A model generated the notes under the pieces. That model worked only from the letters and a program-made list of their open reading frames with translations. It was not told the DNA's origin and searched no databases. The translations under genes were made by a program, and so were the position numbers. DNA of 27,245 bases, from NCBI GenBank assembly GCA_964346145.1, contig CAYFTL010000025.1:1-27245 (forward strand), read 5' to 3'. This document shows, one piece after another, positions 14,690 to 21,585 of this stretch. Position 1 is the first letter of the stretch, and each line of letters opens with the position of its first letter. This stretch comes from CAYFTL01 sp964346145 (GTDB taxonomy: Bacteria; Bacillota; Clostridia; Christensenellales; Aristaeellaceae).

Positions 14690-15904
14690 TTATTCAATTC
14701 GACCCCGTTTTTTTCGGAACTGTCCGGGCGAAATGCCCACCGATCGGGTGAACACTTTGGTGTAGTAGCTTTGATCGTTGTACCCTACCATATCGGCGAT
14801 CGCCGCCAAGGACAACGAGGGATCCAGCAAAAGCTCTTTGCTTTTTTCGACGCGTACATTGTTAATGTAATCGGTAAAAGTTGTCCCGGTCTCATCTTTA
14901 AACACCGTGCTTAAATAGCTACGGGATAGTCCTACGTGGGCTGCGGCATCTTCCAGCGCAATTTTTTGCGCATAATTTTCGCGTATAAAGTTTATGGTTT
15001 TGTGCAGAATATCCGAATGCTCGAAACGGCTAAACTCAAACACATATCCGACAAATCGGTTGAAAATAGAGGTCAAAAACAATGACAGCTCATCCAAAGA
15101 GTCGAACTGGTTGATTTCCAAAACATAATCCTGCTTGTGGCCAAAAATTTGTTGCACGTCGGCGCCGCCTTCCATCGAAGCGCGGGAAAACAACACGATC
15201 AGCTCCTTGGCCCTCTCCTTAATGACTGAAAAATCTCCGCCCGAATGGAAGTACAGCGAGCCCAACAACTGGTTGATCATTTGTTGAGCGCCTTTTTTAT
15301 CCCCTTGGACGATCATGCGTTGCAAGCGCTGCTCTATTTCCAGCGGATAGCGGGCGTTGGTCTCAATGGAGGTGTTTTCAGTGGCGCGGTACAACGCATT
15401 AAACAGCTCGCTTTGGGTCTGATTCTTTTGAGTGGCACTTTGAATGGACTGGCCCGATAGGAATCGGCACAATGCCCATTGTAGTTGGGCTAAGGAGGTT
15501 GTGGCGCTTGCAGAGCGTTGGGGCAACGCGTACACCGAATCGCGCATGCTGTTTCCGTTGACCTCTAACACATCATCAGGATTGCCCATGACGATAGGGC
15601 CGGTGATTATGGCATAAGCCGATGGTTCTCCATCCGAAACGGTGGTCGCGACGAAAGCCAGGCTCATCGGGCAATAATAGATATACAGGCCATTCCAGCG
15701 TTCGGCTTGAAAGCAACCGTATTGGTGGGCAATTACATACCTGCATTTTTCCTGCTTGGCATATTCGCATTCGGGGCAGAAGCTACACGCAGCTTCCGAT
15801 AGAAAGTCGCGAGCGCTATAATCAAATACTGCGGTCGATATATTATCGACCGCAGACAAGTGCTTGGCATATTCAACTACGCTGTTTTGCAGCTCGTTGG
15901 CCAT
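14690..15904 (-). CDS. AraC-family regulator with PocR sensory domain
   Basis: A 404-aa transcription factor. The C-terminal 100 residues hold two helix-turn-helix motifs of the AraC/XylS type (IALEDAAAHVGLSRSYLSTV and LSLAAIADMVGYNDQSYYTK). The N-terminal 180 residues resemble a PocR ligand-sensing domain and carry a cysteine cluster (Cys40, 43, 46, 54, then 64 and 78). PocR domains sense small organic molecules and are often found with corrinoid-dependent pathways. The start at 15904 is chosen over the upstream ATG at 15937 because GGAGGGG lies 6 nt before it. It follows the URO-D-type methyltransferase gene by 83 nt and has its own promoter candidate there. It probably controls that neighbour through the direct repeats at 17021-17064. 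Confidence 0.85.
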   Translation of the reverse strand: MANELQNSVVEYAKHLSAVDNISTAVFDYSARDFLSEAACSFCPECEYAKQEKCRYVIAHQYGCFQAERWNGLYIYYCPMSLAFVATTVSDGEPSAYAIITGPIVMGNPDDVLEVNGNSMRDSVYALPQRSASATTSLAQLQWALCRFLSGQSIQSATQKNQTQSELFNALYRATENTSIETNARYPLEIEQRLQRMIVQGDKKGAQQMINQLLGSLYFHSGGDFSVIKERAKELIVLFSRASMEGGADVQQIFGHKQDYVLEINQFDSLDELSLFLTSIFNRFVGYVFEFSRFEHSDILHKTINFIRENYAQKIALEDAAAHVGLSRSYLSTVFKDETGTTFTDYINNVRVEKSKELLLDPSLSLAAIADMVGYNDQSYYTKVFTRSVGISPGQFRKKRGRIE

Positions 15905-15944
15905 GGACGCCCCTCCGGTACACAGAAATATTTTCATTACTGTC

Positions 15945-15973
15945 AGTATAACATTGTAGGCAGGCTTCGTCCA
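15945..15973 (-). promoter_or_regulatory. Possible promoter of the PocR/AraC gene
   Basis: On the minus strand: TGGACG (15973-15968), a 17-nt spacer and TATACT (15950-15945), 41 nt before the preferred ATG. The -10 is good and the -35 is a 4/6 match. Confidence 0.45.
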
Positions 15974-15987
15974 TAAGTTTTGTGTTT

Positions 15988-16998
15988 TTACAGATTGTCG
16001 TAATACTCCTTGGCGGCGTTAAAGAACGCATGGATGTTCTCCCACGGGGACAAGGGAGGAATATCACAGCCGGAAGAAATGATAAAGTTGGGGTGGTTTG
16101 GACAGCAAGCGTCCATAATGCGCTTGGTTTCTGCGGCGATGCTTTCGGGTGTGCCGCCACGGAACTGTCCGGCGGGGTCGACGTTGCCCATGACGATGGT
16201 GTCTGCAGGGATTAACTTAAGCGCCTCGGCCATATTGATAGAGTTGCCCAGGTGGAAAGCGGAAGCACCGGTCGCCAAAATAGAATCCATGATTTGGATT
16301 ACGCTATTTCCGCAATTGTGATAAATCACGACAAAGTTGTCATCCTGTACCGCCTCAATAATTTGGCGTACATAAGGCTCGGAAAATTCGGTGGCCAAAG
16401 CGGGGGAGAGGAGGCCGGTTAAGGGTTCGGCCATAACCACACCGTTGGCTCCGACGGCCTTGTAGGCTTTGCAGTACTCAATCAAGAACTGGGTGCATTT
16501 GCGCATGGTAATGTGTACCATTTCGGGTTCGGTCATGCAGTTTACCAGTGCTTCGGTAACGTCCATCAATCGCCCGGCCAAGGAGAACGGTCCGATCACC
16601 CCGGCAAAGACCGGGCGGTCGGTAATCAGCTTGCACGCTTTTTCGATGGCGTCTACGTAACGTCCGGTGCGTGCAGTGCCTACAGCGGGCACCTCGAGCG
16701 CTTCAGCTTCATCTTCGTCGGTAACGATGGCGCCAACCACGGTGGGCACTTCATCGTCGGATAGGCGGATATCCGAACCGAAAGCTTCGGCTTCCACCGA
16801 CAAGTCCATCATGCTCACGGAGGCGGCGCTGTCCACAGCGTCGGCCACCTTTTTCATGCCCTGAGCCTGCAGATCACTGTCTTCAATCAGTTGTTTTACG
16901 GTGATGCCCATCAAAGTGATAGCAGGGAAGGAGAGTACGGGCATCGGTTTTTTTTGTTCCAGAGCTATTTGATCTTTTAGCCAGTTTTTCATGTTCAT
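15988..16998 (-). CDS. URO-D superfamily methyltransferase (MtaA/CmuA-like)
   Basis: A 336-aa cytoplasmic protein of the uroporphyrinogen decarboxylase superfamily. The pattern YHNCGN (His227, Cys229) plus SSGCDIPP (Cys311) matches the zinc site His-x-Cys...Cys of MtaA-type methylcorrinoid methyltransferases. Zinc ligands are absent from true uroporphyrinogen decarboxylase (HemE), so heme synthesis is unlikely. GNVDPAGQFRGGTPE (271-285) is typical of the methyltransferase branch. It likely moves a methyl group between a corrinoid protein and an acceptor; the substrate is unknown and no corrinoid protein gene is in the window. The ATG at 16998 follows AAAGGGG by 11 nt; an ATG two codons later is a possible alternative. 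It is upstream of, and probably regulated by, the PocR/AraC protein. Confidence 0.85.
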   Translation of the reverse strand: MNMKNWLKDQIALEQKKPMPVLSFPAITLMGITVKQLIEDSDLQAQGMKKVADAVDSAASVSMMDLSVEAEAFGSDIRLSDDEVPTVVGAIVTDEDEAEALEVPAVGTARTGRYVDAIEKACKLITDRPVFAGVIGPFSLAGRLMDVTEALVNCMTEPEMVHITMRKCTQFLIEYCKAYKAVGANGVVMAEPLTGLLSPALATEFSEPYVRQIIEAVQDDNFVVIYHNCGNSVIQIMDSILATGASAFHLGNSINMAEALKLIPADTIVMGNVDPAGQFRGGTPESIAAETKRIMDACCPNHPNFIISSGCDIPPLSPWENIHAFFNAAKEYYDNL

Positions 16999-17020
16999 AA
17001 ATATGAATGCCCCTTTCGAA

Positions 17021-17064
17021 TGTTGGCTATAGTGTACTTCCTATTGCCTTTAGTGTAGTGCATA
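17021..17064. promoter_or_regulatory. Tandem 21-bp direct repeats, candidate AraC-type operator
   Basis: Two 23-nt copies at 21-bp period (17021-17043 and 17042-17064) agree at 17 of 23 positions and share an exact TAGTGTA core (17030-17036, 17051-17057). They end 23 nt before the methyltransferase start. Two half-sites in direct orientation at about two helical turns is the usual AraC-family arrangement, and an AraC-family gene is next door. Confidence 0.55.
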
Positions 17065-17233
17065 GAAACTTAAAAATATAGCAAACATTTTTGATTTTTG
17101 GTATTTTGTTTTGAAAATCCCAAACGAACGGGCATTGAACACAGCGGCTCCGAAAAGGGAGAAAAAATAGTGGCTATAAATCTTTGCTAACAGAAACTGG
17201 CCAAGGATTCCGGTTGCAAAAATGATTGTTTAG

Positions 17234-17974
17234 TTACCGGTTGTCAATGACTCTGCCGCGCAGCTTGTTCAGCGAACGTTCTACTGCGTCTCTAGAATTG
17301 TTCCAGGGTTTGTCTTGATTGCGGTAATCAAACTTGAGCGTGAACCATTCAAGCTCCTTTTCAATGCGTTCCATATTTTCTCGTTGCAATGTGGTGGTGG
17401 CTTTTAAAAATTCATCCAACTTTTTGCCCGAGAGCTCTTCGGGTGCTGATTGTAGCAATTGAATATAGTGGGGCATGCAGAATCCTTTGGATGCGGCATA
17501 CAGCTTTTGAAACTCGCTCTCTTTGCTCCACAAATAGACCAGCGTGTAGACATAACGCTGCATGGTGGCATTAAGCCTATCGCACAGAATGCAGGTATTT
17601 GTGCGGTGTGCAATTGCTTGCAATGGTGAAGGTTGATTACGTTTCTTCCCCAGCATGCTGGAGAGCTTTCCGGGCGATTTGTTCGCCAGCAGTTGTGCGA
17701 CACTTTCGTTTACAACCTGCATGGTTTCTTTCATATATGTGTGGGCCATCAGCGACAACCCCAAGCGGTTTTGGGCATCGTACAGCTGACGAAAATGGGC
17801 GGAACAAAACCCCTTTTGGTTGACTTCAATTCGTGTGCTAGGCTCCATCACCGATCCGCCCAAAAAATTGTCCACGTACATGGCTTCGTTATTTTTTTCA
17901 ATCCAACACAATGGGCATTCACAGTCGGTGCGGTAGGCATCCCATATCGGAATGGTATTTATATGCTGTTTCAC
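17234..17974 (-). CDS. DUF6062-like protein with duplicated CxxC/CxxH sites
   Basis: A 246-aa soluble protein with no signal peptide or membrane segment, resembling the DUF6062 family of Clostridia (N-terminal pattern INTIPIWDAYRTDCECPLC, then DNFLGGSVMEPSTRIEVN). It carries two similar cysteine/histidine sets: Cys20-x2-Cys23 with Cys57-x2-His60 (GFCSAH), and Cys128-x2-Cys131 with Cys166-x2-His169 (GFCMPH). Spacing within each is nearly the same, suggesting two metal sites from an internal duplication. The start is GTG at 17974, 9 nt after GGAGG; the frame reads on to 18145, but the extra residues lie upstream of the ribosome site and promoter. Divergent from the hydrogenase locus. Function unknown; zinc binding is inference. 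Confidence 0.75.
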   Translation of the reverse strand: MKQHINTIPIWDAYRTDCECPLCWIEKNNEAMYVDNFLGGSVMEPSTRIEVNQKGFCSAHFRQLYDAQNRLGLSLMAHTYMKETMQVVNESVAQLLANKSPGKLSSMLGKKRNQPSPLQAIAHRTNTCILCDRLNATMQRYVYTLVYLWSKESEFQKLYAASKGFCMPHYIQLLQSAPEELSGKKLDEFLKATTTLQRENMERIEKELEWFTLKFDYRNQDKPWNNSRDAVERSLNKLRGRVIDNR

Positions 17975-18002
17975 GTAATCCAACCTCCATCCTTGTGTTT
18001 GT

Positions 18003-18031
18003 ATCATAGCAGAAACGTGATGGCGGCGCAA
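18003..18031 (-). promoter_or_regulatory. Promoter of the DUF6062-like gene
   Basis: On the minus strand: TTGCGC (18031-18026), a 17-nt spacer and TATGAT (18008-18003) with an extended TG one base before it. It lies 29 nt before the GTG start and supports that start choice. Confidence 0.6.
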
Positions 18032-18058
18032 CGCACTACCGGTATAGGTGTTGCAAAG

Positions 18059-18096
18059 ATATTGTGGTAGCAATATATTAATGAATCGTTTATAAT
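18059..18096 (+). promoter_or_regulatory. Promoter of the sensory hydrogenase operon with overlapping dyad
   Basis: TAGCAA (18068-18073), a 17-nt spacer and a perfect TATAAT (18091-18096), 67 nt before the first ATG. The inverted repeat ATATTG-N6-CAATAT (18059-18076) covers the -35 and could be an operator. It does not fit the Rex consensus. Confidence 0.55.
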
Positions 18097-18162
18097 ATAA
18101 CGAAGTGACGCCATAAAAAATGCGGTTTGCTCTATGAGGCAACATCGCTGGAGGGGTAATTT

Positions 18163-18522
18163 ATGAATATTGGGCAAATTAAAGATCTTTTGAATGCAGA
18201 GTTGTTTTACGGAAATGATTTGCTGGAACGGGAGATTAAATCTGCCTGTGGCGCCGATCTGATGAGCGATGTGTTGGCCTTTTTAAAAGACAAAGCTGTC
18301 CTTTTAACCGGGCTTACCAATCCCCATGTGCTGCGCACTGCCGAAATGCTGGATGTGCGCTGCATCGTCTTTGTGCGGGGAAAGCGCCCGACTGAAGAGA
18401 TGATAGAAATGGCTCAGGAACGCGAAATCGCCTTGCTGGGCACCAAAGGCACGCTCTATGAATCTTGTGGGAAACTATATATGCAGGGCTTACCTGCAAC
18501 CGATAAGGCGGAAGGTAGGTAA
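18163..18522 (+). CDS. DRTGG-like domain protein 1
   Basis: A 119-aa cytoplasmic single-domain protein related to the DRTGG fold, a small domain of unknown ligand often found with CBS domains or near [FeFe]-hydrogenases. The pattern starts MNIGQIKDLLNAELFYG, with VLLTGLTNPHVLRTAEMLDV in the middle and a conserved end LLGTKGTLYESCGKLY. The protein encoded at 20340 has the same layout (LAKVLDAKVL start, LLSATATAYEICGIM end), so the locus holds two paralogues flanking the sensory hydrogenase. ATG 18163 follows GGAGGGG. First gene of its operon; the next gene starts 7 nt after its stop. The DRTGG label rests on pattern and context, not on an alignment. Confidence 0.75.
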   Translation: MNIGQIKDLLNAELFYGNDLLEREIKSACGADLMSDVLAFLKDKAVLLTGLTNPHVLRTAEMLDVRCIVFVRGKRPTEEMIEMAQEREIALLGTKGTLYESCGKLYMQGLPATDKAEGR

Positions 18523-18529
18523 GCGCACG

Positions 18530-18964
18530 ATGGAAGATAGACTGGTATTAAGACAAGTGTTTAATGTGGAGGCGCGCAATTTTGCCACTGCGGGGGAGGC
18601 TTCAGGTAGTATAAAACGCATTTTAAAGCGTTTGGGCATCAGCAGTTCAATCATGCGTAGCGTCGCTATTGCAGCCTATGAGGTGGAACTGAATTTGGTG
18701 ATACACAGCTTGGGCGGCCAGATGGAATTGATTGTGGATCCGTCGGCTGTTTCGCTGAATATATCCGACTGCGGGCCGGGAATTGAAAATATCGATTTGG
18801 CCATGAGCGAAGGATACTCTACTGCAACCGAAGATGTGCGCATGATGGGGTTTGGCGCGGGCATGGGCTTGCCCAATATGCGCCGGAATGCCACCGAGTT
18901 TACAATCGAATCCGAAGTAGGGGTTGGCACCAATATTCATATGAAGTTTGACTTAGAACAATAG
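18530..18964 (+). CDS. RsbT/RsbW-type ATP-binding protein (GHKL)
   Basis: A 144-aa cytoplasmic protein consisting of one GHKL ATPase domain. The N-box reads EVELNLVIHSLGG, the G1 box DCGPGIENIDLAMSEGYSTA, the G2 region GFGAGMGLPNMRR, and it ends with a GVGTNIHM box. The DCGPGI...AMxEGxST pattern and GfGAGmGLPNMkR are closer to the switch kinase RsbT than to the anti-sigma factor RsbW. Such proteins phosphorylate Ser/Thr on STAS-domain partners; no STAS or sigma factor gene is in the window. The ATG at 18530 is chosen for AGGT 9 nt upstream and for matching family length. Its place between a DRTGG protein and a sensory hydrogenase suggests a signalling role. Confidence 0.82.
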   Translation: MEDRLVLRQVFNVEARNFATAGEASGSIKRILKRLGISSSIMRSVAIAAYEVELNLVIHSLGGQMELIVDPSAVSLNISDCGPGIENIDLAMSEGYSTATEDVRMMGFGAGMGLPNMRRNATEFTIESEVGVGTNIHMKFDLEQ

Positions 18965-19000
18965 CCGGAAATTTTCGGTCAACCATTATTGGAGATAAAA

Positions 19001-20323
19001 ATGAGCGGCAAAAAATATTATCATTCGGTCACGCTGGATGCATCCAAGTGTATGGGATGTACTAGTTGTTTGAAACGCTGCCCGACCGAAGCCATACGGG
19101 TTCGCGGCGGCCGGGCTCGTATCATAGATGAAAGGTGCATCGATTGCGGGGAATGCATTCGCACCTGTCCTTATCATGCAAAAATAGCGGTAACCAACCC
19201 TTTGGCTACCATCAATCGGTTCCGTTACAAAATCGCCTTGCCTGCTCCGGCTTTGTACGGCCAATTTAAAGAACTAAAACATATTGATAGCGTGCCGCGA
19301 GGGCTTAAGCGTATGGGCTTTGATGCCGTGTATGAAGTTGCGCGTGGGGCCGATATTGTCGCGCGTGCGGTGCAGCAGCGGCTGAAGGAGCCCGATTGCC
19401 CCAGACCGTTGATCTCCTCTTCCTGTCCAGCGGTGGTCAGGTTGATCCAAGCGCGTTTTCCCGATTTGATTGACAATATCGTGGACATTAAATCGCCTAT
19501 GGAAATGGCGGCGATCGATGCCCGCAACGAATTCTGCAAACAAAACGGAGTGGACCCGAAGGATGTGGGCTGCTTTTTTATAACGCCCTGTGCAGCCAAA
19601 ATGACCGCCATACGCGAACCCATCGGTCATATGGCTTCAGCGGTCGACGGGGCTATATCCATATTGGAGGTTTATGGGCTTTTGTCCAGCCAAATCCGCA
19701 ACGATATGCAGCAGGGTAGCAAAGGTGGCAGCATGTACCATGCCACCGGTTTTGGCGTGGGCTGGGCGAATTCCGGTGGGGAAGCCAACTCCATAGGCAT
19801 CGATGACTTTATGGCGGTGGACGGAATAGAAAATGTGACTCGCGTCTTAGAGGAAATCGAAAATAATCGATTGACCGATCTAATGTTTTTTGAAGGACTC
19901 GCTTGCAACGGTGGCTGCGTAGGTGGGCCGCTGGTGTTTGAAAATGGCTACATCGCCAAGAATAGAATTCGGAAGCTCACAGAAAAATTGCCTAAAAAAT
20001 TGCCGCAGGAAGCGGTAGCGGAAGAAAAAATGGATGAACTGACCGATGATTTGTATTGCGATATATCCATCGAACCGATAGAGGTTATGCAACTGGACTC
20101 CAATCTAAACCAGGCACTGCAAAAGATAAAGGAAATTGAGATCATTCGCAAAACTCTTCCGGGATTGGATTGTGGCTCTTGCGGCTCGCCTACTTGCCAA
20201 TCGTTGGCGGAAGATATCGCCAATGGATATGCCAAAGAAATAGATTGTCTTTTTTTGCTAAAACAACGGGTGCGCGAAATGGCCGAACAAATGGTGGAAA
20301 TTTCGGGCTCGGAGAGGGAATAA
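19001..20323 (+). CDS. Sensory-type [FeFe]-hydrogenase (HydS-like, group C/D)
   Basis: A 440-aa iron-sulfur protein. It has two N-terminal [4Fe-4S] motifs (Cys17/20/23/27 and Cys46/49/52/56), an H-cluster domain and a C-terminal [4Fe-4S] motif (Cys391/394/399/416, CGSCGSPTC). H-cluster binding cysteines are present in all three loops: SSSCPAV (Cys142), ITPCAAK (Cys197) and EGLACNGGCVGGP (Cys302, Cys306). The loops differ from catalytic enzymes: the proton-relay Cys of TSCCPxW is Ser141, the Met of MPC is Thr195, and the Met of ExMxC is Leu300. These changes mark putative H2-sensing hydrogenases such as HydS of Thermotoga and Thermoanaerobacter. No PAS domain is present, as in the group D layout. 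ATG 19001 follows GGAGATAAAA; an upstream TTG at 18989 is unlikely. Group assignment needs a tree. Confidence 0.88.
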   Translation: MSGKKYYHSVTLDASKCMGCTSCLKRCPTEAIRVRGGRARIIDERCIDCGECIRTCPYHAKIAVTNPLATINRFRYKIALPAPALYGQFKELKHIDSVPRGLKRMGFDAVYEVARGADIVARAVQQRLKEPDCPRPLISSSCPAVVRLIQARFPDLIDNIVDIKSPMEMAAIDARNEFCKQNGVDPKDVGCFFITPCAAKMTAIREPIGHMASAVDGAISILEVYGLLSSQIRNDMQQGSKGGSMYHATGFGVGWANSGGEANSIGIDDFMAVDGIENVTRVLEEIENNRLTDLMFFEGLACNGGCVGGPLVFENGYIAKNRIRKLTEKLPKKLPQEAVAEEKMDELTDDLYCDISIEPIEVMQLDSNLNQALQKIKEIEIIRKTLPGLDCGSCGSPTCQSLAEDIANGYAKEIDCLFLLKQRVREMAEQMVEISGSERE

Positions 20324-20339
20324 CAGGAGGAAGAATCAT

Positions 20340-20690
20340 ATGAATGTCGGAGAATTGGCCAAAGTTCTGGATGCAAAAGTGCTTACTGCAGAAACGGATC
20401 TGTCCCGCCAAATCAGCGTGGGGTACACCTGTGATCTGTTGAGTTGGGTAATGTCCCACGGGGAGGCGGACATGGCTTGGATCACCGTGCAAACCCACAT
20501 GAATGTGATCGCGGTGGCCAGTCTGATGGAAATGAGCTGCGTGATTGTGCCCGAAAGTATTGAGGTGGCAGATGACATCATCGCAAAGGCGCAAGAGGAA
20601 GGCGTTACGCTGTTGTCGGCCACGGCCACGGCCTACGAAATCTGCGGCATTATGGCTCAGTTGGGCATTGCTCATTCTCCTAGGCGATGA
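20340..20690 (+). CDS. DRTGG-like domain protein 2
   Basis: A 116-aa paralogue of the protein encoded at 18163, cytoplasmic, one domain. It begins MNVGELAKVLDAKVLTAETD, has a central VIAVASLMEMSCVIVPESI and ends LLSATATAYEICGIMAQLG. The ATG follows AGGAGG by 9 nt. Its stop overlaps the PHP gene start by 4 nt (ATGA), which couples their translation. Two DRTGG-like proteins around a sensory hydrogenase may form a heteromer or serve as separate adapters; that is inference. Confidence 0.75.
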   Translation: MNVGELAKVLDAKVLTAETDLSRQISVGYTCDLLSWVMSHGEADMAWITVQTHMNVIAVASLMEMSCVIVPESIEVADDIIAKAQEEGVTLLSATATAYEICGIMAQLGIAHSPRR

Positions 20691-21388
20691 AACTCGCAGC
20701 GGATTTACATATTCACAGCTGCCTATCTTCCTGTGGCGATGAGCTCATGACGCCCAACAATATCGTCAACATGGCGGCGCTTAAAGGGCTGGATGTGATT
20801 GCGGTTGCCGACCACAACAGCGCTTTAAATTTGCCTGCAGTTGCAAGCATTGCCCGGCAGGTGGGCGTATGCCTGATCCCGGCCATTGAGTTTAACACGC
20901 GGGAAGAAGTGCATATATTGGGCTATTTTCCTACGGTGGATACGGCGCTGGAGATCTCCGACAGAGTGCGCTCTTTTTTGCTGCTGGACAACAAACCTGA
21001 TTTCTTTGGCGAACAAAAAGTGTTAAACGATCGGGATGAAGAGGTTGCAGTCGAGCAAAAGCTACTGATTCAAGCTCTAGATTTGTCCATTGATCAACTG
21101 GATGATTGGATCAATGATATGGGCGGGCTGGCGGTGCCGGCCCATATCAATCGAGGTTCCAACGGCATATTGAAGGTGCTTGGATTTTTGCCTCCGGGTG
21201 CAAACTATGATGCGCTGGAGGTGGCTAAGAAAGGGGATCCGGTGAACCAAAGGCTGCTAGATAGCCATAGGATACTTCACTCTTCCGACGCCCATAGGCT
21301 GGAAGACATTCTAGAGCGCGAACAGTTTTTGGAGATGGAATCAAAAACCGTGACAGCCTTTTTTGACTCTATGAAGAGAAAACTCTAA
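20687..21388 (+). CDS. PHP-domain metal-dependent phosphoesterase
   Basis: A 233-aa cytoplasmic phosphoesterase of the PHP superfamily. The metal-binding set is complete: DLHIHS (His8, His10), ADHNS (Asp42, His43), AIEFN (Glu68), VHILGYF (His76), PAHINRGSNG and SSDAHRLEDI. Members act on nucleotides or other phosphate esters (for example the YciV/RNase AM group); the substrate here is unknown. It overlaps the DRTGG-like gene by 4 nt and ends the first hydrogenase transcription unit. A PHP gene at this place next to HydS and HydABC recurs in Clostridia and Thermotoga, so a signalling nucleotide or a cofactor-related ester are both possible. Confidence 0.88.
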   Translation: MKLAADLHIHSCLSSCGDELMTPNNIVNMAALKGLDVIAVADHNSALNLPAVASIARQVGVCLIPAIEFNTREEVHILGYFPTVDTALEISDRVRSFLLLDNKPDFFGEQKVLNDRDEEVAVEQKLLIQALDLSIDQLDDWINDMGGLAVPAHINRGSNGILKVLGFLPPGANYDALEVAKKGDPVNQRLLDSHRILHSSDAHRLEDILEREQFLEMESKTVTAFFDSMKRKL

Positions 21389-21503
21389 CTGGCTTTTGAT
21401 GGGTGCATTCATGTGCATATTTATCCGATAAAGTGGTGGTAAGACGACAGACAGATTGAATTCAGGTAAAATTTCTATGAGGGTCTGGTATTGCTTGCCA
21501 CTT

Positions 21504-21521
21504 GTGTTAAAATAGTAACAA
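21504..21521 (+). promoter_or_regulatory. Candidate Rex operator over an extended -10 promoter
   Basis: GTGTTAA-N4-GTAACAA matches the Rex consensus TTGTTAA-N4-TTAACAA at 12 of 14 defined positions. An extended -10 (TG at 21505-21506, TAAAAT at 21508-21513) lies inside it, so a bound repressor would block RNA polymerase. It is 64 nt before the hydC ATG. Rex releases DNA when NADH is high and is known to control hydrogenase genes in Clostridia and Thermotogales. Confidence 0.65.
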
Positions 21522-21585
21522 GGGTGTTTTTTTGTGCACTACTGTGCATAAAATTCAGCATTCAAATCAAGGAGGGGTTGTTTTC

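Noticed and set aside
15988..16998. Calling the URO-D family gene hemE
   Set aside because: The zinc-ligand pattern His-x-Cys plus a distal Cys, the neighbouring PocR/AraC gene and the absence of heme genes fit methyltransferases better.
16999..17233. A possible terminator for the DUF6062-like gene in the 235-nt space
   Set aside because: No stem followed by a U-tract was found. The repeated CCGGTTG near 17213 and 17236 is direct, not inverted. Apart from the tandem 21-bp repeats I see nothing else there.
21389..21490. A terminator between the PHP gene and hydC
   Set aside because: GTGCAT occurs twice in direct orientation and forms no good hairpin. Read-through from the sensory operon into hydC therefore remains possible.
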